Notes under the pieces: model-generated
What the model saw: only the letters and a program-made list of their open reading frames with translations
Database searches by the model: none
What the model was told of the DNA's origin: nothing
In this document: one piece after another, positions 8,993 through 17,546 of the stretch
Layout of the letters: each line of letters starts with the position of its first letter
Numbering within the stretch: position 1 is the stretch's first letter
Position numbers and translations under genes: made by a program
Assembly: GCA_043759595.1 (NCBI GenBank)
Contig: JAYVLG010000002.1
Span: forward strand, 29,456-93,455
DNA: 64,000 bases
Direction: 5' to 3'
Origin: Sulfurirhabdus sp043759595
Lineage (GTDB): Bacteria; Pseudomonadota; Gammaproteobacteria; Burkholderiales; SMCO01

Positions 8993-9436
8993 ATGAAGAA
9001 GATTCTGGTACTACATGGCCCCAACTTAAATCTGCTTGGCTCACGCGAACCGGCTCATTACGGTACGGATAAACTTGCCGATATTGATGACCGCCTGAAA
9101 ACCCTGGCCGAGCAATCTGGTTGTGTACTTGATTCATTCCAAAGCAATGCCGAGGCTGCTCTGATCGATCGCATTCACCAAGCCCCGTCTGTGGGCGTTG
9201 ATTTTATTCTGATCAACCCGGCTGCTTTTACCCATACGAGTGTTGCATTGCGTGACGCCTTGGCTGGCGTAGCTATCCCTTTTATAGAAATTCATTTATC
9301 CAATGTGTTTGCCCGTGAACCCTTCCGGCACCACTCTTATTTTTCCGATCTTGCCGTCGGCGTTATCAGCGGTCTTGGCGCCAAAGGCTATGAACTGGCG
9401 CTGGAATTCGCACTACACCAATTTAACAAAGGTTAA
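8993..9436 (+). CDS. aroQ: 3-dehydroquinate dehydratase, type II
   Basis: Dehydrates 3-dehydroquinate to 3-dehydroshikimate in the shikimate pathway; the type II enzyme is a cytoplasmic dodecamer. At 147 residues it has the normal length, with the signature LVLHGPNLNLLGSREPAHYG at the N-terminus, followed by the INPAAFTHTSVALRDAL segment and the EIHLSNVFAREPFRHHS substrate-binding loop containing the catalytic His. It lies 2 bp upstream of accB, the standard aroQ-accB-accC order in Beta- and Gammaproteobacteria. Confidence 0.96.
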   Translation: MKKILVLHGPNLNLLGSREPAHYGTDKLADIDDRLKTLAEQSGCVLDSFQSNAEAALIDRIHQAPSVGVDFILINPAAFTHTSVALRDALAGVAIPFIEIHLSNVFAREPFRHHSYFSDLAVGVISGLGAKGYELALEFALHQFNKG

Positions 9437-9438
9437 TC

Positions 9439-9894
9439 ATGGATCTTAGAAAACTTAAAAAATTGATCGATTTGGTCGAAGAGTCCGGCATTGCCGAACT
9501 GGAAATATCCGAAGGCGAAGAAAAGGTACGCATTACCCGCGTTAACCAATCCGCGCAACCTGCTCAATACATGTACGCTCCACAACCGGCACCGCAAGCT
9601 TTTGCTGTAGGCACGCCAGCTGCAGCGGCCATCGTGGACGCTGAGCCATCTGCGCCGGATGGACATATCGTCCGTTCGCCTATGGTAGGAACTTTCTACC
9701 GTTCAGCTTCACCCGGATCAAAAGCTTTTGCTGAAGTGGGTCAATCAGTTAATTCAGGTGACACCCTTTGTATTATCGAAGCAATGAAACTGCTGAATGA
9801 AATTGAAGCCGATCAAGGTGGCGTCATCAAAGCCATTCTGGTTGAAAATGGCCATCCCGTAGAATACGGCGAACCATTGTTTGTCATTGGTTAA
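9439..9894 (+). CDS. accB: Biotin carboxyl carrier protein of acetyl-CoA carboxylase
   Basis: Carries the biotin that shuttles carboxylate between biotin carboxylase and the carboxyltransferase in the first step of fatty-acid synthesis. It has 151 residues: an N-terminal helix, a Pro/Ala-rich linker at about residues 40-72, and a C-terminal biotinyl domain with EAMKLLNEI, where Lys117 is the biotinylation site. MVGTFYRS at the start of the domain is also typical. It starts 2 bp after aroQ, and accC follows after about 100 bp. Confidence 0.96.
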   Translation: MDLRKLKKLIDLVEESGIAELEISEGEEKVRITRVNQSAQPAQYMYAPQPAPQAFAVGTPAAAAIVDAEPSAPDGHIVRSPMVGTFYRSASPGSKAFAEVGQSVNSGDTLCIIEAMKLLNEIEADQGGVIKAILVENGHPVEYGEPLFVIG

Positions 9895-9997
9895 TTACAT
9901 TTTCACTTGGCAATCAGGGGCAGATAAACGCTGACTCCTGCAATGAATGATGTTTTCCTGCTCTTCAGGGTCTTTGTGGTTAAACTAAGGTTACCCC

Positions 9998-11350
9998 ATG
10001 TTTGAAAAAATTCTTATCGCCAACCGTGGTGAAATTGCACTACGCATCCAGCGTGCATGTCGTGAAATGGGCATTAAAACTGTTGCCGTTCACTCTGAAG
10101 CAGATGCCGAAGCAAAATACGTCAAGCTCGCGGATGAGTCCGTTTGCATTGGACCTGCACCTTCCAGTCTAAGCTACCTGCATGTTCCGGCCATTATTAG
10201 CGCCGCCGAAGTGACGGATGCGGAAGCGATCCACCCTGGTTACGGTTTTCTTTCTGAAAATGCAGACTTTGCCGAGCGTGTTGAGCAAAGCGGCTTTGTT
10301 TTTATCGGTCCTCGACCAGAAACCATTCGCCTGATGGGTGACAAAGTCAGCGCGAAAGATGCTATGAAAGCGGCAAATGTACCTTGCGTGCCTGGTTCTG
10401 AAGGGGCTGTCCCTGAAGACCCGGATGAAATGATGCGTATTGCTCACGATATTGGCTACCCGATCATTATCAAAGCTTCTGGTGGCGGTGGCGGACGCGG
10501 TATGCGCGTTGTTCATACTGAAGCTGCATTGCTAAACGCTGTCAGTATGACTCAAGCTGAAGCACAGACGGCTTTTGGCAACCCCACCGTATATATGGAA
10601 AAATACCTGGAAAATCCACGCCATATTGAGATACAGGTACTGGCAGACGAGCATGGCAATGCAATCCATTTAGGAGAACGCGACTGTTCCATGCAGCGTC
10701 GTCACCAAAAGATTCTGGAAGAAGCGCCTGCCCCGGGACTAGCAACAAAATTACGGGATAAAATTGGTGAAAGATGTGCAGAAGCCTGCCGCAAGATTGG
10801 TTACCGTGGCGCTGGTACCTTTGAATTCCTTTATGAAAACGATGAATTCTTTTTCATTGAGATGAACACTCGGGTTCAGGTAGAGCACCCGGTCACTGAG
10901 CAAATTACCGGTGTGGATATTGTTCAAGAACAGATTCGAATTGCTGCCGGTGAAAAACTGCGCTTCAAGCAAAAGGAAATCAACTTTAAAGGGCACGCGA
11001 TTGAATGCCGTATCAACGCCGAGAACCCTTATACCTTCGTGCCTTCTCCTGGACGGATTACCCAGTACCACACCCCTGGCGGCCCCGGTATCCGCGTTGA
11101 TTCCCATGTTTACCACAATTATTTTGTTCCTCCCCACTACGATTCCATGATTGGCAAGCTGATTGCCCATGGCGACACGCGAGAGCAAGCTATTGCACGG
11201 ATGCGAACCGCACTCTCCGAAACAGTAGTGGAAGGGATCATGACCAATATTCCGCTGCATCAGGACCTGATGCACGATGCGGCATTTTTGCAAGGTGGCG
11301 CAAGCATTCATTATCTGGAAAAGAAGATTGCTGACCTTAAAAAGCCCTGA
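9998..11350 (+). CDS. accC: Biotin carboxylase subunit of acetyl-CoA carboxylase
   Basis: ATP-dependent carboxylation of the biotin on AccB. The 450-residue length is standard. It opens with FEKILIANRGEIALRI, has the ATP-grasp glycine-rich loop KASGGGGGRGMRV at about residue 159, the motif EMNTRVQVEHPVTE with the catalytic Glu and Arg, and the C-terminal biotin carboxylase domain from about residue 335. It belongs to the aroQ-accB-accC-prmA cluster. Confidence 0.97.
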   Translation: MFEKILIANRGEIALRIQRACREMGIKTVAVHSEADAEAKYVKLADESVCIGPAPSSLSYLHVPAIISAAEVTDAEAIHPGYGFLSENADFAERVEQSGFVFIGPRPETIRLMGDKVSAKDAMKAANVPCVPGSEGAVPEDPDEMMRIAHDIGYPIIIKASGGGGGRGMRVVHTEAALLNAVSMTQAEAQTAFGNPTVYMEKYLENPRHIEIQVLADEHGNAIHLGERDCSMQRRHQKILEEAPAPGLATKLRDKIGERCAEACRKIGYRGAGTFEFLYENDEFFFIEMNTRVQVEHPVTEQITGVDIVQEQIRIAAGEKLRFKQKEINFKGHAIECRINAENPYTFVPSPGRITQYHTPGGPGIRVDSHVYHNYFVPPHYDSMIGKLIAHGDTREQAIARMRTALSETVVEGIMTNIPLHQDLMHDAAFLQGGASIHYLEKKIADLKKP

Positions 11351-11400
11351 TCAATTCGTTCATCCATTCTTAACTGTATAGCCAGCGGAGCAAACTGAAA

Positions 11401-12291
11401 ATGGCCTGGCAATCAGTCAACATACAAGCGGACGAGCTGACAGCAGAAATACTGAGCGATATTTTGATGGACTTAGGTGCACTGTCAGCCAGCATAGAAG
11501 ACGCCGAAGCAGGCACAGAAAAGGAAAAGCCGATTTTTGGCGAACCGGGTGAGCCTGAAGCAGGCTTGTGGCAGAGCAGTATTATTAATGCGCTGTTTCC
11601 AACTGACGCCGACGTGCCAGCCATTATGGCGGCGGCGGCTAAAGCGTCTCACCTTGAACAAATCCCCCCCTACAGCATTGACCACTTGGAGGAACAGGAC
11701 TGGGTGCGTCTGACGCAGGCCCAGTTCGACCCCATTCCCATTTCCTCCAGGTTGTGGATTGTTCCCACCTGGCACACCGCCCCCGCACAAGATGCCATCA
11801 ATCTGGTGCTGGACCCGGGCCTTGCCTTTGGTACTGGCAGCCACCCTACTACGCGTTTGTGTTTGCAATGGCTGGATGAAAATATCCAAGGGGGAGAAAG
11901 TGTGCTGGATTACGGATGCGGTTCTGGCATTCTGGCTATCGCAGCCATGAAACTGGGTGCCGGACGTGCGATCGGCGTCGATATTGACCCCCAGGCTATC
12001 CAGGCAAGCTGCGATAACGCTACTCAAAATCAGGTCGCTGCCAAATTCTTTTTACCTGATGCCGCGCCTTCGTTCAAGGCAGATGTTCTGGTCGCAAACA
12101 TTTTAACCAACCCGTTAAAAGTGCTGGCACCTGTGTTAGCATCTTTCGTGCGCAATGGTGGCCATATTGTGTTATCCGGCATTCTTGTTGAGCAGGCACA
12201 GGATGTACTCGCTATTTACCAGGAATGGTTTGAAATGGAAGTAAGCGGGCAGGATGAAGGTTGGGTAAGACTGGCCGGAATAAAAAGGTAA
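11401..12291 (+). CDS. prmA: Ribosomal protein L11 methyltransferase
   Basis: SAM-dependent methylation of ribosomal protein L11. The 296-residue protein has the PrmA N-terminal L11-binding domain and a class I methyltransferase domain with DYGCGSGILAIAA at about residue 166, an LDPGLAFGTGSHPTTRLCLQ segment just before it and the VANILTNPL catalytic-region motif at about 231. It follows accC by 50 bp and precedes the zinc-ribbon gene by 6 bp, so the run is probably one operon. Confidence 0.95.
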   Translation: MAWQSVNIQADELTAEILSDILMDLGALSASIEDAEAGTEKEKPIFGEPGEPEAGLWQSSIINALFPTDADVPAIMAAAAKASHLEQIPPYSIDHLEEQDWVRLTQAQFDPIPISSRLWIVPTWHTAPAQDAINLVLDPGLAFGTGSHPTTRLCLQWLDENIQGGESVLDYGCGSGILAIAAMKLGAGRAIGVDIDPQAIQASCDNATQNQVAAKFFLPDAAPSFKADVLVANILTNPLKVLAPVLASFVRNGGHIVLSGILVEQAQDVLAIYQEWFEMEVSGQDEGWVRLAGIKR

Positions 12292-12297
12292 TCTGAT

Positions 12298-13413
12298 ATG
12301 GGCGACATGATTACCACCTGCCCAGGTTGCAAAACCACCTTCCGGGTTTCTACTGAGCAACTCAACGCCCATGAAGGTGATGTTCGGTGTGGTCGTTGCG
12401 CCCGCGTTTTCAATGCATTTGAAAGCCTGGCCCAGCGAAGCACCCCATCCTCTACTGTCCCCAAAGCGCCAGTTGATAACTTTCCCGAATCGGAAAGCCC
12501 CCCCACTCCAGAAGTAGTTTTTGAAAAAAGTGAAATTGCCTCAGGAGAAGCGTCTTTTGAAATTTATCTGGAACCTCTGGAACAAGTTACCTATTTTGAA
12601 ATACCTAAACCAGAAACGGATGCTGAAAATGCGCCTTTCGAAGAACCAAAACATGAACCAACCCCAGAACCCATCACTGAGTCAGCATTTGAACCTGCTC
12701 CTGAACCTGAAATAGCACCAGAACCAGCCCCCCTGCAAACTGTACCTGCGTCTCCTGAACTGAAGCCCCCGCAGACCCTGATCAGTGAATCCGATGCAGA
12801 CTGGGAAAACCCTGTCTCGACAGAGACAACCGAATTTGACCACGATGAATTGATTATTCAGAGAAAGAAACGTGTATGGCCTTGGGTAATCGGCTCGCTG
12901 TTGCTGATAATGACTGCCATTGCGCAACCTGTTTTCTTTCGTTACAACCTGGCTTATTTTGCAGGGGATAATTTCAATAACAACAGTTATGGCATACATG
13001 GGGCCACCACGCAGTTTTTAACTGAAATGGGTGCTGAACTGGTTGTACTATGCAATCACCTTGATTGCCCGGGGCAGCATGATTTACTTAAATATTCAGA
13101 CAATATCAGCATAGAATCGTCCGAACTGCAGGCAGATCCCACTCGACCTACGGTGGTGGTGCTGAATGCCGTTTTACGCAACAGGGCAAAGTTTCCGCAG
13201 GATTATCCACGTCTGGAATTATCGCTAACGAATACAGAAGACGCTGTAACAGCACGACGCGCATTCACCCCTGCTGACTACCTACCGGGCAAAACAAGCA
13301 AAGCAGATATTGCAAAAGGCATGAAAGCGGGCAGTGAAGTGACTGTAAAACTTTATCTGGATACCCACGATTTAAAAGCGGTGGGTTATCGCCTGTATAT
13401 TTTTTACCCGTAA
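12298..13413 (+). CDS. Zinc-ribbon (MJ0042 type) membrane protein with DUF3426 domain
   Basis: A 371-residue protein of unknown function. The N-terminal zinc ribbon has two Cys pairs (TCPGCKTTF and VRCGRCARVF). A Pro/Glu-rich low-complexity linker runs from about residue 40 to 185, a single membrane segment lies at about 198-218, and the C-terminal DUF3426-type domain is predicted to be extracytoplasmic. Homologues follow prmA in many Betaproteobacteria. The first ATG at 12298 has no clear ribosome site, and an in-frame ATG at 12307 is an equally good start. The long linker is weakly conserved in such proteins. Confidence 0.82.
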   Translation: MGDMITTCPGCKTTFRVSTEQLNAHEGDVRCGRCARVFNAFESLAQRSTPSSTVPKAPVDNFPESESPPTPEVVFEKSEIASGEASFEIYLEPLEQVTYFEIPKPETDAENAPFEEPKHEPTPEPITESAFEPAPEPEIAPEPAPLQTVPASPELKPPQTLISESDADWENPVSTETTEFDHDELIIQRKKRVWPWVIGSLLLIMTAIAQPVFFRYNLAYFAGDNFNNNSYGIHGATTQFLTEMGAELVVLCNHLDCPGQHDLLKYSDNISIESSELQADPTRPTVVVLNAVLRNRAKFPQDYPRLELSLTNTEDAVTARRAFTPADYLPGKTSKADIAKGMKAGSEVTVKLYLDTHDLKAVGYRLYIFYP

Positions 13414-13959
13414 TTATTTAGTTGCAGGGGCGGGTTTAACATCTGCTTTCTTTTCGGCAGCTGTGGCTTTGGGTGTGGCGGGTAGCCGAGAGGCACCAGC
13501 CTTTGGATAACCGGCCGCATCCAGCGCTGCGTTCCAGGCACCTGCTTCAAATCCCTTTAAGGTGGAATTATTTCCAACTACCAGTACCGGTACTTCCAAA
13601 GCACCAACCAGTTTTTTCAATGCTTCCCCATCAGCAGCAACTGTAGGATTTTTGGTGGTATAGGGTACGCCCCGATTCACGAGTAATTCACGTGCCTTAT
13701 TGCACCCTTCACCACAATCCGTAGTGTAAAGCACAACTGGAGAGCGCTTCACAGCAAGCTGGGTAGCATAGGAAGATTTATCCGACTCAATGACATTCCC
13801 GCTTAGTTTTTTTTCCTGAACGCTTTTAGCATTAGCTGGTGGTGGCTCGTCTGTGTAATGCACCTTGCCTTCGGCATCCACCCAGCGGTAAAAATTACCT
13901 GCAATCACCAGAGTGGTGCACAGGCACAGTAGCAATCCTGACAAAAGACGTGATTTCAT
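13414..13959 (-). CDS. Secreted DUF4124 / glutaredoxin-like protein
   Basis: A 181-residue exported protein. It has a signal peptide (residues 1-20), then a DUF4124-type segment (YRWVDAEGKVHYTDEPPP), then a glutaredoxin-like fold starting VVLYTTDCGEGCNKA. The two cysteines are spaced CxxxC rather than the CxxC of classical glutaredoxins, so ordinary dithiol redox activity is uncertain. The tail is Ala/Lys/Pro-rich. A longer reading frame extends upstream, but the ATG at 13959 gives a proper signal peptide with AGGA upstream. Function unknown. It ends one base from the stop of the convergent neighbour. Confidence 0.78.
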   Translation of the reverse strand: MKSRLLSGLLLCLCTTLVIAGNFYRWVDAEGKVHYTDEPPPANAKSVQEKKLSGNVIESDKSSYATQLAVKRSPVVLYTTDCGEGCNKARELLVNRGVPYTTKNPTVAADGEALKKLVGALEVPVLVVGNNSTLKGFEAGAWNAALDAAGYPKAGASRLPATPKATAAEKKADVKPAPATK

Positions 13960-14154
13960 GAGATTAGCTATCCTTTCAGTTGTTTTTGTTAGTATATCGC
14001 AAGCAGCAGAAATCAAACAAAATTCTCGCGACAGTTGACTGCCTCGAGAATTTTGATGGTATGGAATTTCTTTCGGTGAGTAAAATTTGCCCTGCAAACC
14101 CGCAAGTTCAGGTTTGGATTATCGAGAATATCTTTATTCAGGGATTGACCCTGC

Positions 14155-14613
14155 TCATGGGTTCGAAAATACGGCAATATCCCCTGGCTTGCGCAACATT
14201 TTATCTACATCGCCTGCGTGCAGTTCCTCGAGAGATATCAGTTCTCTGGCATACTCTTCAAGCATCACCGACCGATCTTTCGTCAGTTCAAGCAGATGTT
14301 TGTATTCCGCCAGGGCGTTGCGCTCATGCTCCAGCGATTCGTGCAGAATGTCACCGATATTGTGCTTGTGGGTTTCCAGCAATGGCCCGATCGCTAATGA
14401 GGGATGCCCACCAAGATGGGTAACCAGTTCTCCAGCACGTTGCGCATGCAATAAGCTTTCATCCGCTTGTCCGCGAAGCCAGCTCACTATCGGGATGCGA
14501 TTGTAGCCATAAATCAGCAGGGAATAATGTGTATATCGCACCACACCCGCCAATTCCGATTCCAGTATTTTGTTAAGCACGCCGATCACTGCTTCTTTAT
14601 CCAATTCCGCCAT
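14155..14613 (-). CDS. bfr: Bacterioferritin / ferritin-like protein
   Basis: A 152-residue four-helix ferritin-like protein for iron storage or oxidation. Candidate di-iron ligands appear in the usual order: Glu in ILESELAGVVRY, Glu and His in ADESLLHAQRAG, Glu in LEHERNALAEY, and Glu plus His in LEELHAGDVDKML. The axial Met that binds haem in classical bacterioferritin is not evident, so whether it binds haem is unclear. The ATG at 14613 is preceded by AAGGAG at good spacing and is preferred over an ATG ten codons upstream. Confidence 0.87.
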   Translation of the reverse strand: MAELDKEAVIGVLNKILESELAGVVRYTHYSLLIYGYNRIPIVSWLRGQADESLLHAQRAGELVTHLGGHPSLAIGPLLETHKHNIGDILHESLEHERNALAEYKHLLELTKDRSVMLEEYARELISLEELHAGDVDKMLRKPGDIAVFSNP

Positions 14614-14684
14614 TATCTTCTCCTTTACAGAAAGAAACCGCAAAGCGCGCTTTACGATTTCACTAACAAACGATGTAATTCACC

Positions 14685-15704
14685 CTATTCGTTTTCCATG
14701 TCCGCATGATATTTTCCCTGCCGGGCGAGGCTATTCAGGCCTGCGCGTTTCAGCAACGCTTGCTGGCCTGCTTTTTTATTCGCGGCCTCGCCATGCCATG
14801 CCTTGAGCGCAGGAGCCTGCAATGCCCGGCCATAAGAAAAGCTTAGTTGCCAAGGCTTTTTCCCGGCACAAACATTGATAGCGTTAAGATTAGCCGTTGC
14901 AGATTCATCGCTTTGCCCGCCGGACAGAAAATTGATCCCTGGCACGGCAGCAGGTATCGTTCGGCGGAAACACCGCAACGTTGCTGCAGCAATTTCCTCC
15001 GGTGTGGCTTGCTGTGAGCAGTCTTTACCTGGCAGGACCATATTGGGTTTTAACAACATATGCTCGAGCACCACACGCTGCTTATGCAGGCAGTGGAATA
15101 CTGTTTCAAGTACCTGCTCTGTCACACTGGCACAACGCTCGATAGTATGATTTCCGTCCATCAATACTTCCGGTTCTACAATTGGCACGATCTCGAGCGA
15201 CTGACAGATTGCTGCATATCGAGCCAGACTATCCGCATTAACCGCCATAACGCGGCTTGAAGGAATACCGTCGCCGATCGTAAACACCACGCGCCATTTT
15301 GCAAATCGTGCACCCAGCTCCTTATAGCCTGCAAGCCGTTCAGAAAGCCCATCAAGGCCTTGTGTCCATTTGTCACCAGGGAAATTTGACAGTGCCTGTG
15401 TGCCTTTGTCCACTTTAATTCCGGGAACAATACCCTGCATAGATAATAATTGCGGCAAGGGCACGTCAGATTCACTGCGTTGGTTGAGCGTTTCCTCAAA
15501 TAAAATCACGCCGCTTATATATTTGTTGAGTCCTGGTGCACTAAACAAAGACTCCCTGTAACTGCGCCGCGTCTCCTTAGTGGACTGCAGACCGACATTT
15601 TTCAAACGCTTCTCCATCGTGCCGGTACTTTCATCTGCTGCAAGAATGCCTTTGGCCGGATCAGTCAAATCAAAAATCGTCTGCTCCATAGCTGAAACCT
15701 GCAT
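14685..15704 (-). CDS. Fructose-bisphosphate aldolase, class I
   Basis: Reversible cleavage of fructose-1,6-bisphosphate through a Schiff base. The 339-residue protein resembles the eukaryote-type class I enzyme: KGILAADESTGTMEKRL near residue 18, IVEPEVLMDG at about 175, and the Schiff-base lysine in LEHMLLKPNMVLPG. SGGQSDESATANLNA carries the phosphate-binding loop. GGAGG precedes the chosen start at good spacing. With class I fructose-1,6-bisphosphatase at 32.7 kb it fits a gluconeogenic or Calvin-cycle carbon flow, though no RuBisCO is in the window. Confidence 0.93.
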   Translation of the reverse strand: MQVSAMEQTIFDLTDPAKGILAADESTGTMEKRLKNVGLQSTKETRRSYRESLFSAPGLNKYISGVILFEETLNQRSESDVPLPQLLSMQGIVPGIKVDKGTQALSNFPGDKWTQGLDGLSERLAGYKELGARFAKWRVVFTIGDGIPSSRVMAVNADSLARYAAICQSLEIVPIVEPEVLMDGNHTIERCASVTEQVLETVFHCLHKQRVVLEHMLLKPNMVLPGKDCSQQATPEEIAAATLRCFRRTIPAAVPGINFLSGGQSDESATANLNAINVCAGKKPWQLSFSYGRALQAPALKAWHGEAANKKAGQQALLKRAGLNSLARQGKYHADMENE

Positions 15705-15997
15705 CGAAATTACCCTCCGAAAAATTTAACTGGAATTTGCAACTGGACAAGCTTTAAACAACGCTCAATTCACTATAGACCAAATTTTCTTTATCGTTAA
15801 AACGCATCTTTCGCATGGATCAAGGCATTTAATGTCTCAAAATATGGTCGTTTTTCAGGCAGATGCTATATTTAAATTTAATGGAGTCGGGTTCATCCTG
15901 CCTCTTATACAGCTCATTGGCCAGATAGAGCGGTGATGAAGCCACATCCACAAATTACCTTAGCTTCTAAAGGCTAAATAACTATCGGAGGACACAG

Positions 15998-16351
15998 ATG
16001 CAAATAGCCGACCTTGTCAGAGAATGGGAACGTGCAGGAGGGGGGCATTTAACCGCAAGAGAATACCGCATTCATCTCCCGCTCCGCGATGCTGCTAAAA
16101 TTGCCGCCCTGACTGAAATGTATCCACTGCGGAGCGAAACAGAAATTATTACAGAGTTACTGACTGCTGCGTTGAATGAACTTGAACGTGCTATGCCCTA
16201 TGTGCAGGGTAGCAAGGAAATAGCGCGGGATGACCGGGATGATCCTATCTATGAGGACGTTGGACCCACACCTCGCTTCAATGCGCTAAGCAGGCAATAT
16301 CGCGAGAAACTGGAAACTAATCAGGGCGCACACTTCACGCACTTACCCTGA
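15998..16351 (+). CDS. Conserved small protein (sometimes labelled type 1 pili tip component)
   Basis: A 117-residue soluble protein without a signal peptide. TAREYRIHLPLRDAAKIAALTEMYP and the C-terminal PYVQGSKEIARDDRDDPIYEDVGPTPRF resemble a conserved proteobacterial family that databases sometimes call a type 1 pili tip component. That label is not supported by anything here: no pilus genes are nearby and nothing suggests export. The N-terminal half may be a helical, ribbon-helix-helix-like fold, which is inference only. A strong ribosome site, GGAGG, lies 7 bases before the ATG. Confidence 0.65.
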   Translation: MQIADLVREWERAGGGHLTAREYRIHLPLRDAAKIAALTEMYPLRSETEIITELLTAALNELERAMPYVQGSKEIARDDRDDPIYEDVGPTPRFNALSRQYREKLETNQGAHFTHLP

Positions 16352-16367
16352 AAAGGGTACTGAATAC

Positions 16368-16781
16368 TCAGGAAAACCACCTCAAAAATGCAGCGGCAGA
16401 AAGCGCAATGATGGCCAGCACGGCAAGGATCCTCCACGTGTTTTGCTGCGCCCTTTCGCTCCATTTACTGCCCTTGTTAATATAGGCTGCGGCAAGCAGA
16501 ATACCTGCAACAGCACATGTTATTTTGATCGACAGCGCAACGATAGCAACACCATGAATATCCGGAAATTGCCCGTAATAAATCCAGCTGACTCCGCCAA
16601 AAGCACCGCCGCTGGCCGCTTGCGCAACCCACCCTGCCAGCATGACCCATGCCAGCGGTTTACGGACCGCTGTTTGCCAAGGCCCTGACCATAGCGCAAA
16701 CACTCCGCTGCCAACAACCGCCGCAGCGCCGAAATTATGTACTATCTGTATGGCCGTATAGGCCAGATTTTGCAGATCCAC
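16368..16781 (-). CDS. Four-helix integral membrane protein, function unknown
   Basis: A 137-residue hydrophobic protein with four predicted membrane segments (about residues 5-28, 39-62, 74-100, 110-134). NFGAAAVVGSGVFALW and the intramembrane His and Tyr residues recall small b-type or copper-resistance membrane proteins, but no motif settles this. It lies 5 bp downstream of a small exported protein on the same strand, and the two probably work together. Confidence 0.6.
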   Translation of the reverse strand: MDLQNLAYTAIQIVHNFGAAAVVGSGVFALWSGPWQTAVRKPLAWVMLAGWVAQAASGGAFGGVSWIYYGQFPDIHGVAIVALSIKITCAVAGILLAAAYINKGSKWSERAQQNTWRILAVLAIIALSAAAFLRWFS

Positions 16782-16786
16782 CGATG

Positions 16787-17134
16787 TTAGTTAACAGTCA
16801 CTTTAATGCACTGTTCCACGCCAATAGGCGTATGACCTTTATTTACAACCTTGACGCAAATATCATGTTTGCCCGTTGCTAGCGTTTCCATTGTGTAACT
16901 GCCCTTGAGCTGACGCAGAATAGCCACTTCCTTACTATCCACGTAAAGGTGAACATGATCCCCCTTTGGACCGGGTACGACTTCATAGGTCACCTTGTTC
17001 TGTGTCATGGCGTCCAGTGTGGCACCTTCCACGGGGGAGGTTATCTTGACGGAAGCATTATCAGCAAGAGTCATCTGAGAGTAAGCGAGCAGTACAGCAG
17101 CAGTGAAAACAGAATAAACAAATGTAATGCGCAT
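16787..17134 (-). CDS. Small exported beta-sandwich-like protein
   Basis: A 115-residue protein with a signal peptide (about residues 1-24, cut after LADA) and a mature part of about 90 residues. The mature domain begins VKITSPVEGATL and contains GDHVHLYVDSK, like small Ig-like periplasmic domains of unknown function. Two Cys residues (HDICVKV and GVEQCIKV) could form a disulfide. The ATG at 17134 is chosen because GGAGG lies just upstream and the signal peptide begins there. Probably co-transcribed with the membrane protein 5 bp downstream. Confidence 0.65.
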   Translation of the reverse strand: MRITFVYSVFTAAVLLAYSQMTLADNASVKITSPVEGATLDAMTQNKVTYEVVPGPKGDHVHLYVDSKEVAILRQLKGSYTMETLATGKHDICVKVVNKGHTPIGVEQCIKVTVN

Positions 17135-17546
17135 TGCGACCTCCATATTGTTGAACAGAAAATCAGAGGCAACCAACTGCTTCTAATTGGTAAAAATAAG
17201 TTATATATAGCACAACACCATTCAGCCGTCAGAACAATGAACTTAAATGAAACATAAAATCTTTACGATTAATGGAACAGCGGCATGCTCGCACTGTCTC
17301 ACAACACAACTAATCAGCGGTTTTTTCCGGCGCTAAAATCCAATTTTGCCTTGCTTGGCCACTATTGCTTATAAATGCATTGGAAAGCCGCCCCATGCCG
17401 TTGAGCGTGCTAACATGGCAAATTCATCCGGGAAAAATCAACACATGTTTTCTCCCACGTAAGGAAAAAACAATTTTAACGACTAATCCATCTACAGGAA
17501 ATTCCGGATTAAAATTTTAACTGGTTACATATTAAGAGTAAAAAGT
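17135..17546. other. 412-bp divergent intergenic region upstream of ovoA
   Basis: AT-rich spacer between the exported protein (minus) and ovoA (plus). It should hold promoters for both units, but no convincing sigma-70 pair, operator or hairpin could be fixed by eye. ovoA has only a weak ribosome site (AAGAG). Confidence 0.4.

Noticed and set aside
14642..14653. 12-bp palindrome AAAGCGCGCTTT between bacterioferritin and aldolase
   Set aside because: Too short to interpret as a terminator or operator without supporting motifs.
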